A stretch of 64,000 bases of DNA from Sacculina carcini. Its lineage: Eukaryota; Arthropoda; Thecostraca; Sacculinidae. The stretch is taken from assembly GCA_916048095.2 (NCBI GenBank), contig OU696579.1, positions 9,600,169-9,664,168 of the forward strand, in the 5' to 3' direction. Of this stretch, positions 43,246-56,932 are shown in pieces; positions within the stretch are counted from its first letter, which is position 1; each line of letters opens with the position of its first letter. A program made the position numbers and the translations under genes. The notes below the pieces were generated by a model. That model was given only the letters and a program-made list of their open reading frames with translations, was not told the DNA's origin and did no database searches.

Positions 43246-44451
43246 ACTTAGGTAACACTTAGGGCACACTTAGGTAACACTTAGGGCACACTTAGGTAAC
43301 ACTTAGGGCACACTTAGGGCACACTTAGGCAACACTTAGGTAACACTTAGGTAACACTTAGGTAACACTTGGGTAACACTTAGGGCATACTTAGGTAACA
43401 CTTAGGTAACACTTAGGTAACTTAGGTAACACTTAGGGCACACTTAGGGCACACTTAGGTAACACTTAGGTAACACTTAGGGCACACTTAGGTAACACTT
43501 TGGGCACACTTGGGTAACACTTTGGGCACACTTAGGTAACACTTAGGGCACACTTAGGTAACACTTAGGTAACACTTAGGGCACACTTAGGTAACACTTG
43601 GGGCACACTTAGGGCACACTTAGGTAACACTTAGGTAACACTTAGGTAACACTTAGGGCACACTTGGGTAACACTTAGGGCACACTTAGGGCACACTTAG
43701 GTAACACTTAGGTAACACTTAGGTAAGACTTAGGTAACACTTAGGTAACACTTAGGTAACACTTAGGTAACACTTAGGTAACACTTAGGTAACACTTAGG
43801 TAACACTTAGGTAACACTTAGGGCACACTTAGGTAACACTTAGGGCACACTTAGGTAACACTTAGGGCACACTTAGGTAACACTTAGGGCACACTTAGGT
43901 AATACTTAGGTAACACTTAGGTAACACTTAGGTAACACTTAGGTAACACTTAGGTAACACTTAGGTAACACTTAGGTAATACTTAGGTAACACTTAGGTA
44001 ACACTTAGGTAACACTTAGGTAACACTTAGGTAATACTTAGGTAACACTTAGGTAACACTTAGGTAACACTTAGGTAACACTTATTTAACACTTAGGGCA
44101 CACTTAGGTAACACTTAGGGCACACTTAGGTAACACTTAGGGCACACTTAGGTAACACTTAGGGCACACTTAGGGCACACTTAGGTAACACTTAGGTAAC
44201 ACTTAGGTAACACTTAGGTAACACTTAGGTAACACTTAGGTAACACTTAGGTAACACTTAGGTAATACTTAGGTAACACTTAGGGCACACTTAGGTAACA
44301 CTTAGGTAACTTAGGTAACACTTAGGGCACACTGAGGTAACACTTAGGGCACACTTAGGTAACACTTAGGTAACACTTAGGTAACACTTAGGTAACACTT
44401 AGGTAACACTTAGGTAACACTTAGGTAACACTTAGGTAACACTTAGGGCAT
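43246..44451 (+). repeat. Copy of the 1.28-kb pair, downstream member
   Basis: Equivalent of 28394-29610, with CACTTATTTAA at 44079-44089 and CACTGAGGTAA at 44330. It has one plain unit fewer after its CACTTAGGCAA unit (three instead of four before CACTTGGG), which explains the change of shift from 14852 to 14841. Confidence 0.8.
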
Positions 44452-47400
44452 ACTTAGGTAACACTTAGGGCACACTTAGGTAACACTTAGGGCACACTTA
44501 GGTAACACTTTGGGCACACTTGGGTAACACTTTGGGCACACTTAGGTAACACTTAGGGCACACTTAGGGCACACTTAGGTAACACTTAGGTAACACTTAG
44601 GTAACACTTAGGTAACACTTAGGTAACACTTAGGTAACTTAGGTAACACTTAGGGCACACTTAGGTAACACTTAGGGCACACTTAGGTAACACTTAGGTA
44701 ACACTTAGGTAACACTTAGGTAACACTTAGGTAACACTTAGGTAACACTTAGGTAACACTTAGGTAACACTTAGGGCACACTTAGGTAACACTTAGGGCA
44801 CACTTAGGTAACACTTAGGTAACACTTAGGGCACACTTAGGTAACACTTAGGGCACACTTAGGTAACACTTAGGGCACACTTAGGGCACACTTAGGCAAC
44901 ACTTAGGTAACACTTAGGTAACACTTAGGTAACACTTAGGTAACACTTGGGTAACACTTAGGGCATACTTAGGTAACACTTAGGTAACACTTAGGTAACT
45001 TAGGTAACACTTAGGGCACACTTAGGGCACACTTAGGTAACACTTAGGTAACACTTAGGGCACACTTAGGTAACACTTTGGGCACACTTGGGTAACACTT
45101 TGGGCACACTTAGGTAACACTTAGGGCACACTTAGGTAACACTTAGGTAACACTTAGGGCACACTTAGGTAACACTTGGGGCACACTTAGGGCACACTTA
45201 GGTAACACTTAGGTAACACTTAGGTAACACTTAGGGCACACTTGGGTAACACTTAGGGCACACTTAGGGCACACTTAGGTAACACTTAGGTAACACTTAG
45301 GTAAGACTTAGGTAACACTTAGGTAACACTTAGGTAACACTTAGGTAACACTTAGGTAACACTTAGGGCATACTTAGGTAACACTTAGGGCACACTTAGG
45401 TAACACTTAGGGCACACTTAGGGCACACTTAGGCAACACTTAGGTAACACTTAGGTAACACTTAGGTAACACTTAGGTAACACTTGGGGCACACTTAGGG
45501 CACACTTAGGGCACACTTAGGTAACACTTAGGGCACACTTAGGTAACACTTAGGTAACACTTAGGTAACACTTAGGTAACACTTAGGTAACACTTAGGTA
45601 ACACTTAGGTAACACTTAGGTAACACTTAGGTAACACTTAGGGCACACTTAGGTAACACTTAGGGCACACTTAGGTAACACTTAGGTAACACTTAGGGCA
45701 CACTTAGGTAACACTTAGGGCACACTTAGGTAACACTTAGGGCACACTTAGGGCACACTTAGGTAACACTTAGGTAACACTTAGGTAACACTTAGGTAAC
45801 ACTTAGGTAACACTTAGGTAACACTTAGGGCATACTTAGGTAACACTTAGGGCACACTTAGGTAACACTTAGGTAACACTTAGGTAACACTTAGGTAACA
45901 CTTAGGTAACACTTAGGGCACACTTAGGTAACACTTAGGGCACACTTAGGTAACACTTAGGTAACACTTAGGGCACACTTAGGTAACACTTAGGGCACAC
46001 TTAGGTAACACTTAGGGCACACTTAGGGCACACTTAGGCAACACTTAGGTAACACTTAGGTAACACTTAGGTAACACTTAGGTAACACTTGGGTAACACT
46101 TAGGGCATACTTAGGTAACACTTAGGTAACACTTAGGTAACTTAGGTAACACTTAGGGCACACTTAGGGCACACTTAGGTAACACTTAGGTAACACTTAG
46201 GGCACACTTAGGTAACACTTTGGGCACACTTGGGTAACACTTTGGGCACACTTAGGTAACACTTAGGGCACACTTAGGTAACACTTAGGTAACACTTAGG
46301 GCACACTTAGGTAACACTTGGGGCACACTTAGGGCACACTTAGGTAACACTTAGGTAACACTTAGGTAACACTTAGGGCACACTTGGGTAACACTTAGGG
46401 CACACTTAGGGCACACTTAGGTAACACTTAGGTAACACTTAGGTAAGACTTAGGTAACACTTAGGTAACACTTAGGTAACACTTAGGTAACACTTAGGTA
46501 ACACTTAGGGCATACTTAGGTAACACTTAGGGCACACTTAGGTAACACTTAGGGCACACTTAGGTAACACTTAGGTAACACTTAGGTAACACTTAGGTAA
46601 CACTTAGGTAACACTTAGGTAACACTTAGGTAACACTTAGGTAACACTTAGGTAACACTTAGGGCACACTTAGGTAACACTTAGGGCACACTTAGGTAAC
46701 ACTTAGGTAACACTTAGGGCACACTTAGGTAACACTTAGGGCACACTTAGGTAACACTTAGGGCACACTTAGGGCACACTTAGGTAACACTTAGGTAACA
46801 CTTAGGTAACACTTAGGTAACACTTAGGTAACACTTAGGTAACACTTAGGTAACACTTAGGGCATACTTAGGTAACACTTAGGGCACACTTAGGTAACAC
46901 TTAGGTAACACTTAGGTAACACTTAGGTAACACTTAGGTAACACTTAGGGCACACTTAGGTAACACTTAGGGCACACTTAGGTAACACTTAGGTAACACT
47001 TAGGGCACACTTAGGTAACACTTAGGGCACACTTAGGTAACACTTAGGGCACACTTAGGGCACACTTAGGCAACACTTAGGTAACACTTAGGTAACACTT
47101 AGGTAACACTTAGGTAACACTTGGGTAACACTTAGGGCATACTTAGGTAACACTTAGGTAACACTTAGGTAACTTAGGTAACACTTAGGGCACACTTAGG
47201 GCACACTTAGGTAACACTTAGGTAACACTTAGGGCACACTTAGGTAACACTTTGGGCACACTTGGGTAACACTTTGGGCACACTTAGGTAACACTTAGGG
47301 CACACTTAGGTAACACTTAGGTAATACTTAGGTAACACTTAGGGCACACTTAGGTAACACTTAGGTAACACTTAGGTAATACTTAGGTAACACTTAGGGC

Positions 47401-50400
47401 ACACTTAGGTAACACTTAGGTAACTTAGGTAACACTTAGGGCACACTGAGGTAACACTTAGGGCACACTTAGGTAACACTTAGGTAACACTTAGGTAACA
47501 CTTAGGTAACACTTAGGTAACACTTAGGTAACACTTAGGGCACACTTAGGTAACACTTTGGGCACACTTGGGTAACACTTTGGGCACACTTAGGTAACAC
47601 TTAGGGCACACTTAGGTAACACTTAGGTAACACTTAGGTAACACTTAGGTAACACTTAGGTAACTTAGGTAACACTTAGGGCACACTTAGGTAACACTTA
47701 GGTAACACTTAGGTAACACTTAGGTAACACTTAGGTAACACTTAGGTAACACTTAGGTAACACTTAGGTAACACTTAGGTAACACTTAGGTAACACTTAG
47801 GTAACACTTAGGGCACACTTAGGTAACACTTAGGGCACACTTAGGTAACACTTAGGTAACACTTAGGGCACACTTAGGTAACACTTAGGGCACACTTAGG
47901 GCACACTTAGGCAACACTTAGGTAACACTTAGGTAACACTTAGGTAACACTTAGGTAACACTTGGGTAACACTTAGGGCATACTTAGGTAACACTTAGGG
48001 CACACTTAGGTAACACTTTGGGCACACTTAGGTAACACTTTGGGCACACTTAGGTAACACTTAGGGCACACTTAGGTAACACTTAGGTAACACTTAGGGC
48101 ACACTTAGGTAACACTTGGGGCACACTTAGGGCACACTTAGGTAACACTTAGGTAACACTTGGGTAACACTTAGGTAACACTTAGGGCACACTTAGGTAA
48201 CACTTAGGGCACACTTAGGTAACACTTAGGAAACACTTAGGTAACACTTAGGTAACACTTAGGTAACTTAGGTAACACTTAGGGCACACTTAGGGCACAC
48301 TTAGGTAACACTTAGGTAACACTTAGGGCACACTTAGGTAACACTTTGGGCACACTTGGGTAACACTTTGGGCACACTTAGGTAACACTTAGGGCACACT
48401 TAGGTAACACTTAGGTAACACTTAGGGCACACTTAGGTAACACTTGGGGCACACTTAGGGCACACTTAGGTAACACTTAGGTAACACTTAGGTAACACTT
48501 AGGGCACACTTAGGTAACACTTAGGGCACACTTAGGGCACACTTAGGTAACACTTAGGTAACACTTAGGTAAGACTTAGGTAACACTTAGGTAACACTTA
48601 GGTAACACTTAGGTAACACTTAGGTAACACTTAGGGCATACTTAGGTAACACTTAGGGCACACTTAGGTAACACTTAGGGCACACTTAGGTAACACTTTG
48701 GGCACACTTGGGTAACACTTTGGGCACACTTAGGTAACACTTAGGGCACACTTAGGTAACACTTAGGTAACACTTAGGGCACACTTAGGTAACACTTGGG
48801 GCACACTTAGGGCACACTTAGGTAACACTTAGGTAACACTTAGGTAACACTTAGGGCACACTTGGGTAACACTTAGGGCACACTTAGGGCACACTTAGGT
48901 AACACTTAGGTAACACTTAGGTAAGACTTAGGTAACACTTAGGTAACACTTAGGTAACACTTAGGTAACACTTAGGTAACACTTAGGGCATACTTAGGTA
49001 ACACTTAGGGCACACTTAGGTAACACTTAGGGCACACTTAGGTAACACTTAGGTAACACTTAGGTAACACTTAGGTAACACTTAGGTAACACTTAGGTAA
49101 CACTTAGGTAACACTTAGGTAACACTTAGGTAACACTTAGGGCACACTTAGGTAACACTTAGGGCACACTTAGGTAACACTTAGGTAACACTTAGGGCAC
49201 ACTTAGGTAACACTTAGGGCACACTTAGGTAACACTTAGGGCACACTTAGGGCACACTTAGGTAACACTTAGGTAACACTTAGGTAACACTTAGGTAACA
49301 CTTAGGTAACACTTAGGTAACACTTAGGTAACACTTAGGGCATACTTAGGTAACACTTAGGGCACACTTAGGTAACACTTAGGTAACACTTAGGTAACAC
49401 TTAGGTAACACTTAGGTAACACTTAGGGCACACTTAGGTAACACTTAGGGCACACTTAGGTAACACTTAGGTAACACTTAGGGCACACTTAGGTAACACT
49501 TAGGGCACACTTAGGTAACACTTAGGGCACACTTAGGGCACACTTAGGCAACACTTAGGTAACACTTAGGTAACACTTAGGTAACACTTAGGTAACACTT
49601 GGGTAACACTTAGGGCATACTTAGGTAACACTTAGGTAACACTTAGGTAACTTAGGTAACACTTAGGGCACACTTAGGGCACACTTAGGTAACACTTAGG
49701 TAACACTTAGGGCACACTTAGGTAACACTTTGGGCACACTTGGGTAACACTTTGGGCACACTTAGGTAACACTTAGGGCACACTTAGGTAACACTTAGGT
49801 AATACTTAGGTAACACTTAGGGCACACTTAGGTAACACTTAGGTAACACTTAGGTAATACTTAGGTAACACTTAGGGCACACTTAGGTAACACTTAGGTA
49901 ACTTAGGTAACACTTAGGGCACACTGAGGTAACACTTAGGGCACACTTAGGTAACACTTAGGTAACACTTAGGTAACACTTAGGTAACACTTAGGTAACA
50001 CTTAGGTAACACTTAGGGCACACTTAGGTAACACTTTGGGCACACTTGGGTAACACTTTGGGCACACTTAGGTAACACTTAGGGCACACTTAGGTAACAC
50101 TTAGGTAACACTTAGGTAACACTTAGGTAACACTTAGGTAACTTAGGTAACACTTAGGGCACACTTAGGTAACACTTAGGTAACACTTAGGTAACACTTA
50201 GGTAACACTTAGGTAACACTTAGGTAACACTTAGGTAACACTTAGGTAACACTTAGGTAACACTTAGGTAACACTTAGGTAACACTTAGGGCACACTTAG
50301 GTAACACTTAGGGCACACTTAGGTAACACTTAGGTAACACTTAGGGCACACTTAGGTAACACTTAGGGCACACTTAGGGCACACTTAGGCAACACTTAGG

Positions 50401-51272
50401 TAACACTTAGGTAACACTTAGGTAACACTTAGGTAACACTTGGGTAACACTTAGGGCATACTTAGGTAACACTTAGGGCACACTTAGGTAACACTTTGGG
50501 CACACTTAGGTAACACTTTGGGCACACTTAGGTAACACTTAGGGCACACTTAGGTAACACTTAGGTAACACTTAGGGCACACTTAGGTAACACTTGGGGC
50601 ACACTTAGGGCACACTTAGGTAACACTTAGGTAACACTTGGGTAACACTTAGGTAACACTTAGGGCACACTTAGGTAACACTTAGGGCACACTTAGGTAA
50701 CACTTAGGAAACACTTAGGTAACACTTAGGTAACACTTAGGGCACACTTAGGGCACACTTAGGTAACACTTAGGTAACACTTAGGGCACACTTAGGTAAC
50801 ACTTTGGGCACACTTGGGTAACACTTTGGGCACACTTAGGTAACACTTAGGGCACACTTAGGTAACACTTAGGTAACACTTAGGGCACACTTAGGTAACA
50901 CTTGGGGCACACTTAGGGCACACTTAGGTAACACTTAGGTAACACTTAGGTAACACTTAGGGCACACTTAGGTAACACTTAGGGCACACTTAGGGCACAC
51001 TTAGGTAACACTTAGGTAACACTTAGGTAAGACTTAGGTAACACTTAGGTAACACTTAGGTAACACTTAGGTAACACTTAGGTAACACTTAGGGCATACT
51101 TAGGTAACACTTAGGGCACACTTAGGTAACACTTAGGGCACACTTAGGTAACACTTTGGGCACACTTGGGTAACACTTTGGGCACACTTAGGTAACACTT
51201 AGGGCACACTTAGGTAACACTTAGGTAACACTTAGGGCACACTTAGGTAACACTTGGGGCACACTTAGGGCA

Positions 51273-52887
51273 CACTTAAGTAACACTTAGGTAACACTTA
51301 GGTAACACTTAGGGCACACTTAGGTAACACTTTGGGCACACTTAGGTAACACTTTGGGCACACTTAGGTAACACTTAGGGCACACTTAGGTAACACTTAG
51401 GTAACACTTAGGTAACACTTAGGTAACACTTAGGTAACTTAGGTAACACTTAGGGCACACTTAGGTAACACTTAGGGCACACTTAGGTAACACTTAGGTA
51501 ACACTTAGGTAACACTTAGGTAACACTTAGGTAACACTTAGGTAACACTTAGGTAACACTTAGGTAACACTTAGGTAACACTTAGGGCACACTTAGGTAA
51601 CACTTAGGGCACACTTAGGTAACACTTAGGTAACACTTAGGGCACACTTAGGTAACACTTAGGGCACACTTAGGTAACACTTAGGGCACACTTAGGGCAC
51701 ACTTAGGTAACACTTAGGTAACACTTAGGTAACACTTAGGTAACACTTAGGTAACACTTAGGTAACACTTAGGGCATACTTAGGTAACACTTAGGGCACA
51801 CTTAGGTAACACTTAGGGCACACTTAGGTAACACTTTGGGCACACATGGGTAACACTTTGGGCACACTTAGGTAACACTTAGGGCACACTTAGGGCACAC
51901 TTAGCTAACACTTAGGTAACACTTAGGTAACACTTAGGTAACACTTAGGTAACACTTAGGTAACACTTAGGTAACACTTAGGTAACACTTAGGTAACACT
52001 TAGGTAACACTTAGGTAACACTTAGGTAACACTTAGGGCACACTTAGGTAACACTTAGGGCACACTTAGGTAACACTTAGGTAACACTTAGGTAACAATT
52101 AGGTAACACTTAGGTAACACTTAGGTAACACTTAGGTAACACTTAGGTAACACTTAGGGCACACTTAGGTAACACTTAGGGCACACTTAGGTAACACTTA
52201 GGTAACACTTAGGGCACACTTAGGTAACACTTAGGGCACACTTAGGTAACACTTAGAGCACACTTAGGGCACACTTAGGTAACACTTAGGTAACACTTAG
52301 GTAACACTTAGGTAACACTTAGGTAACACTTGGGTAACACTTAGGGCATACTTAGGTAACACTTAGGGCACACTTAGGTAACACTTAGGGCACACTTAGG
52401 TAACACTTAGGTAACACTTAGGGCACACTTAGGTAACACTTAGGGCACACTTAGGTAACACTTAGGGCACACTTAGGGCACACTTAGGTAACACTTAGGT
52501 AACACTTAGGTAACACTTAGGTAACACTTAGGTAACACTTAGGTAACACTTAGGGCATACTTAGGTAACACTTAGGGCACACTTAGGTAACACTTAGGGC
52601 ACACTTAGGTAACACTTTGGGCACACATGGGTAACACTTTGGGCACACTTAGGTAACACTTAGGGCACACTTAGGGCACACTTAGCTAACACTTAGGTAA
52701 CACTTAGGTAACACTTAGGTAACACTTAGGTAACACTTAGGTAACACTTAGGTAACACTTAGGTAACACTTAGGTAACACTTAGGTAACACTTAGGTAAC
52801 ACTTAGGTAACACTTAGGGCACACTTAGGTAACACTTAGGGCACACTTAGGTAACACTTAGGTAACACTTAGGTAACAATTAGGTAA
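51273..52887 (+). repeat. Marked 1.6-kb domain, copy 7
   Basis: Markers: CACTTAAGTAA 51273, CACATGGGTAA 51843 and 52624, CAATTAGGTAA 52096 and 52877, CACTTAGAGCA 52250. Length is 1615 bp, as in copies 4 and 6. It is the last copy before the telomere. Confidence 0.9.
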
Positions 52888-55014
52888 CACTTAGGTAACA
52901 CTTAGGGCACACTTAGGTAACACTTAGGGCACACTTAGGTAACACTTAGGTAACACTTAGGGCACACTTAGGTAACACTTAGGGCACACTTAGGTAACAC
53001 TTAGGGCACACTTAGGGCACACTTAGGCAACACTTAGGTAACACTTAGGTAACACTTAGGTAACACTTAGGTAACACTTGGGTAACACTTAGGGCATACT
53101 TAGGTAACACTTAGGTAACACTTAGGTAACTTAGGTAACACTTAGGGCACACTTAGGGCACACTTAGGTAACACTTAGGTAACACTTAGGGCACACTTAG
53201 GTAACACTTTGGGCACACTTGGGTAACACTTTGGGCACACTTAGGTAACACTTAGGGCACACTTAGGTAACACTTAGGTAACACTTAGGGCACACTTAGG
53301 TAACACTTGGGGCACACTTAGGGCACACTTAGGTAACACTTAGGTAACACTTAGGTAACACTTAGGGCACACTTGGGTAACACTTAGGGCACACTTAGGG
53401 CACACTTAGGTAACACTTAGGTAACACTTAGGTAAGACTTAGGTAACACTTAGGTAACACTTAGGTAACACTTAGGTAACACTTAGGTAACACTTAGGGC
53501 ATACTTAGGTAACACTTAGGGCACACTTAGGTAACACTTAGGGCACACTTAGGTAACACTTAGGTAACACTTAGGTAACACTTAGGTAACACTTAGGTAA
53601 CACTTAGGTAACACTTAGGTAACACTTAGGTAACACTTAGGTAACACTTAGGTAACACTTAGGGCACACTTAGGTAACACTTAGGGCACACTTAGGTAAC
53701 ACTTAGGTAACACTTAGGGCACACTTAGGTAACACTTAGGGCACACTTAGGTAACACTTAGGGCACACTTAGGGCACACTTAGGTAACACTTAGGTAACA
53801 CTTAGGTAACACTTAGGTAACACTTAGGTAACACTTAGGTAACACTTAGGGCATACTTAGGTAACACTTAGGGCACACTTAGGTAACACTTAGGTAACAC
53901 TTAGGTAACACTTAGGTAACACTTAGGTAACACTTAGGGCACACTTAGGTAACACTTAGGGCACACTTAGGTAACACTTAGGTAACACTTAGGGCACACT
54001 TAGGTAACACTTAGGGCACACTTAGGTAACACTTAGGGCACACTTAGGGCACACTTAGGCAACACTTAGGTAACACTTAGGTAACACTTAGGTAACACTT
54101 AGGTAACACTTGGGTAACACTTAGGGCATACTTAGGTAACACTTAGGTAACACTTAGGTAACTTAGGTAACACTTAGGGCACACTTAGGGCACACTTAGG
54201 TAACACTTAGGTAACACTTAGGGCACACTTAGGTAACACTTTGGGCACACTTGGGTAACACTTTGGGCACACTTAGGTAACACTTAGGGCACACTTAGGT
54301 AACACTTAGGTAATACTTAGGTAACACTTAGGGCACACTTAGGTAACACTTAGGTAACTTAGGTAACACTTAGGGCACACTGAGGTAACACTTAGGGCAC
54401 ACTTAGGTAACACTTAGGTAACACTTAGGTAACACTTAGGTAACACTTAGGTAACACTTAGGTAACACTTAGGTAACACTTAGGTAACACTTAGGGCATA
54501 CTTAGGTAACACTTAGGGCACACTTAGGTAACACTTAGGGCACACTTAGGTAACACTTTGGGCACACTTGGGTAACACTTTGGGCACACTTAGGTAACAC
54601 TTAGGGCACACTTAGGGCACACTTAGGTAACACTTAGGTAACACTTAGGTAACACTTAGGTAACACTTAGGTAACACTTAGGTAACTTAGGTAACACTTA
54701 GGGCACACTTAGGTAACACTTAGGGCACACTTAGGTAACACTTAGGTAACACTTAGGTAACACTTAGGTAACACTTAGGTAACACTTAGGTAACACTTAG
54801 GTAACACTTAGGTAACACTTAGGGCACACTTAGGTAACACTTAGGGCACACTTAGGTAACACTTAGGTAACACTTAGGGCACACTTAGGTAACACTTAGG
54901 GCACACTTAGGTAACACTTAGGGCACACTTAGGGCACACTTAGGCAACACTTAGGTAACACTTAGGTAACACTTAGGTAACACTTAGGTAACACTTGGGT
55001 AACACTTAGGGCAT

Positions 55015-55245
55015 ACTTAGGTAACACTTAGGGCACACTTAGGTAACACTTTGGGCACACTTAGGTAACACTTTGGGCACACTTAGGTAACACTTAGGGC
55101 ACACTTAGGTAACACTTAGGTAACACTTAGGGCACACTTAGGTAACACTTGGGGCACACTTAGGGCACACTTAGGTAACACTTAGGTAACACTTGGGTAA
55201 CACTTAGGTAACACTTAGGGCACACTTAGGTAACACTTAGGGCAT
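55015..55245 (+). repeat. 231-bp tandem pair near the telomere, copy 1
   Basis: Twenty-one units, from the TACTTAGG unit at about 55014 to the next at 55245, repeated immediately downstream in the same order: TTTGGG units, GCA and TAA units, CACTTGGGGCA, then CACTTGGGTAA. No difference was seen between the copies. This double TACTTAGG arrangement was not noticed in related blocks elsewhere, so it looks recent and local. Confidence 0.85.
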
Positions 55246-55476
55246 ACTTAGGTAACACTTAGGGCACACTTAGGTAACACTTTGGGCACACTTAGGTAAC
55301 ACTTTGGGCACACTTAGGTAACACTTAGGGCACACTTAGGTAACACTTAGGTAACACTTAGGGCACACTTAGGTAACACTTGGGGCACACTTAGGGCACA
55401 CTTAGGTAACACTTAGGTAACACTTGGGTAACACTTAGGTAACACTTAGGGCACACTTAGGTAACACTTAGGGCAC
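55246..55476 (+). repeat. 231-bp tandem pair near the telomere, copy 2
   Basis: Second copy. After it the array goes on into the CACTTAGGAAA unit and a 9-bp unit, the context that normally follows a single copy in related blocks (for example after 39447), which supports a simple insertion of 21 units here. Confidence 0.83.
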
Positions 55477-56822
55477 ACTTAGGTAACACTTAGGAAACAC
55501 TTAGGTAACACTTAGGTAACACTTAGGTAACTTAGGTAACACTTAGGGCACACTTAGGGCACACTTAGGTAACACTTAGGTAACACTTAGGGCACACTTA
55601 GGTAACACTTTGGGCACACTTGGGTAACACTTTGGGCACACTTAGGTAACACTTAGGGCACACTTAGGTAACACTTAGGTAACACTTAGGGCACACTTAG
55701 ATAACACTTGGGGCACACTTAGGGCACACTTAGGTAACACTTAGGTAACACTTAGGTAACACTTAGGGCACACTTAGGTAACACTTAGGGCACACTTAGG
55801 GCACACTTAGGTAACACTTAGGTAACACTTAGGTAAGACTTAGGTAACACTTAGGTAACACTTAGGTAACACTTAGGTAACACTTAGGTAACACTTAGGG
55901 CATACTTAGGTAACACTTAGGGCACACTTAGGTAACACTTAGGGCACACTTAGGTAACACTTTGGGCACACTTGGGTAACACTTTGGGCACACTTAGGTA
56001 ACACTTAGGGCACACTTAGGTAACACTTAGGTAACACTTAGGGCACACTTAGGTAACACTTAGGGCACACTTAGGTAACACTTAGGGCACACTTAGGGCA
56101 CACTTAGGTAACACTTAGGTAACACTTAGGTAACACTTAGGTAACACTTAGGTAACACTTAGGTAACACTTAGGTAACACTTAGGGCATACTTAGGTAAC
56201 ACTTAGGGCACACTTAGGTAACACTTAGGTAACACTTAGGTAACACTTAGGTAACACTTAGGTAACACTTAGGGCACACTTAGGTAACACTTAGGGCACA
56301 CTTAGGTAACACTTAGGTAACACTTAGGGCACACTTAGGTAACACTTAGGGCACACTTAGGTAACACTTAGGGCACACTTAGGGCACACTTAGGCAACAC
56401 TTAGGTAACACTTAGGTAACACTTAGGTAACACTTAGGTAACACTTGGGTAACACTTAGGGCATACTTAGGTAACACTTAGGTAACACTTAGGTAACTTA
56501 GGTAACACTTAGGGCACACTTAGGGCACACTTAGGTAACACTTAGGTAACACTTAGGGCACACTTAGGTAACACTTTGGGCACACTTGGGTAACACTTTG
56601 GGCACACTTAGGTAACACTTAGGGCACACTTAGGTAACACTTAGGTAATACTTAGGTAACACTTAGGGCACACTTAGGTAACACTTAGGTAACTTAGGTA
56701 ACACTTAGGGCACACTGAGGTAACACTTAGGGCACACTTAGGTAACACTTAGGTAACACTTAGGTAACACTTAGGTAACACTTAGGTAACACTTAGGTAA
56801 CACTTAGGTAACACTTAGGTAA

Positions 56823-56833
56823 CACTTAGGTTA
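56823..56833 (+). repeat. Single CACTTAGGTTA unit near the telomere
   Basis: A satellite unit in which position 10 is T, giving TTAGGTTA, that is, a TTAGG followed by the start of another. It lies about 110 bp before the telomere junction and is the only unit of this kind I noticed in the array. One base change explains it, so it may be chance. Confidence 0.8.
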
Positions 56834-56932
56834 CACTTAGGGCACACTTAGGTAACACTTAGGGCACACTTAGGTAACACTTAGGTAACACTTAGGGCAC
56901 ACTTAGGTAACACTTAGGTAACACTTAGGTAA

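Larger units (their letters stand above)
39293..48020 (+). repeat. About 8.75-kb block, partner of 24441-33200
   Basis: Downstream member of the 14.85-kb-spaced pair. Homology to the upstream copy ends at about 48020, where this copy has a TTTGGG unit and the partner has an ordinary GCA unit. From 47981 onward it instead matches the stretch from about 34290 (shift 13691) until about 48815, so the junction looks like a recombination breakpoint between two different parents. Confidence 0.8.
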
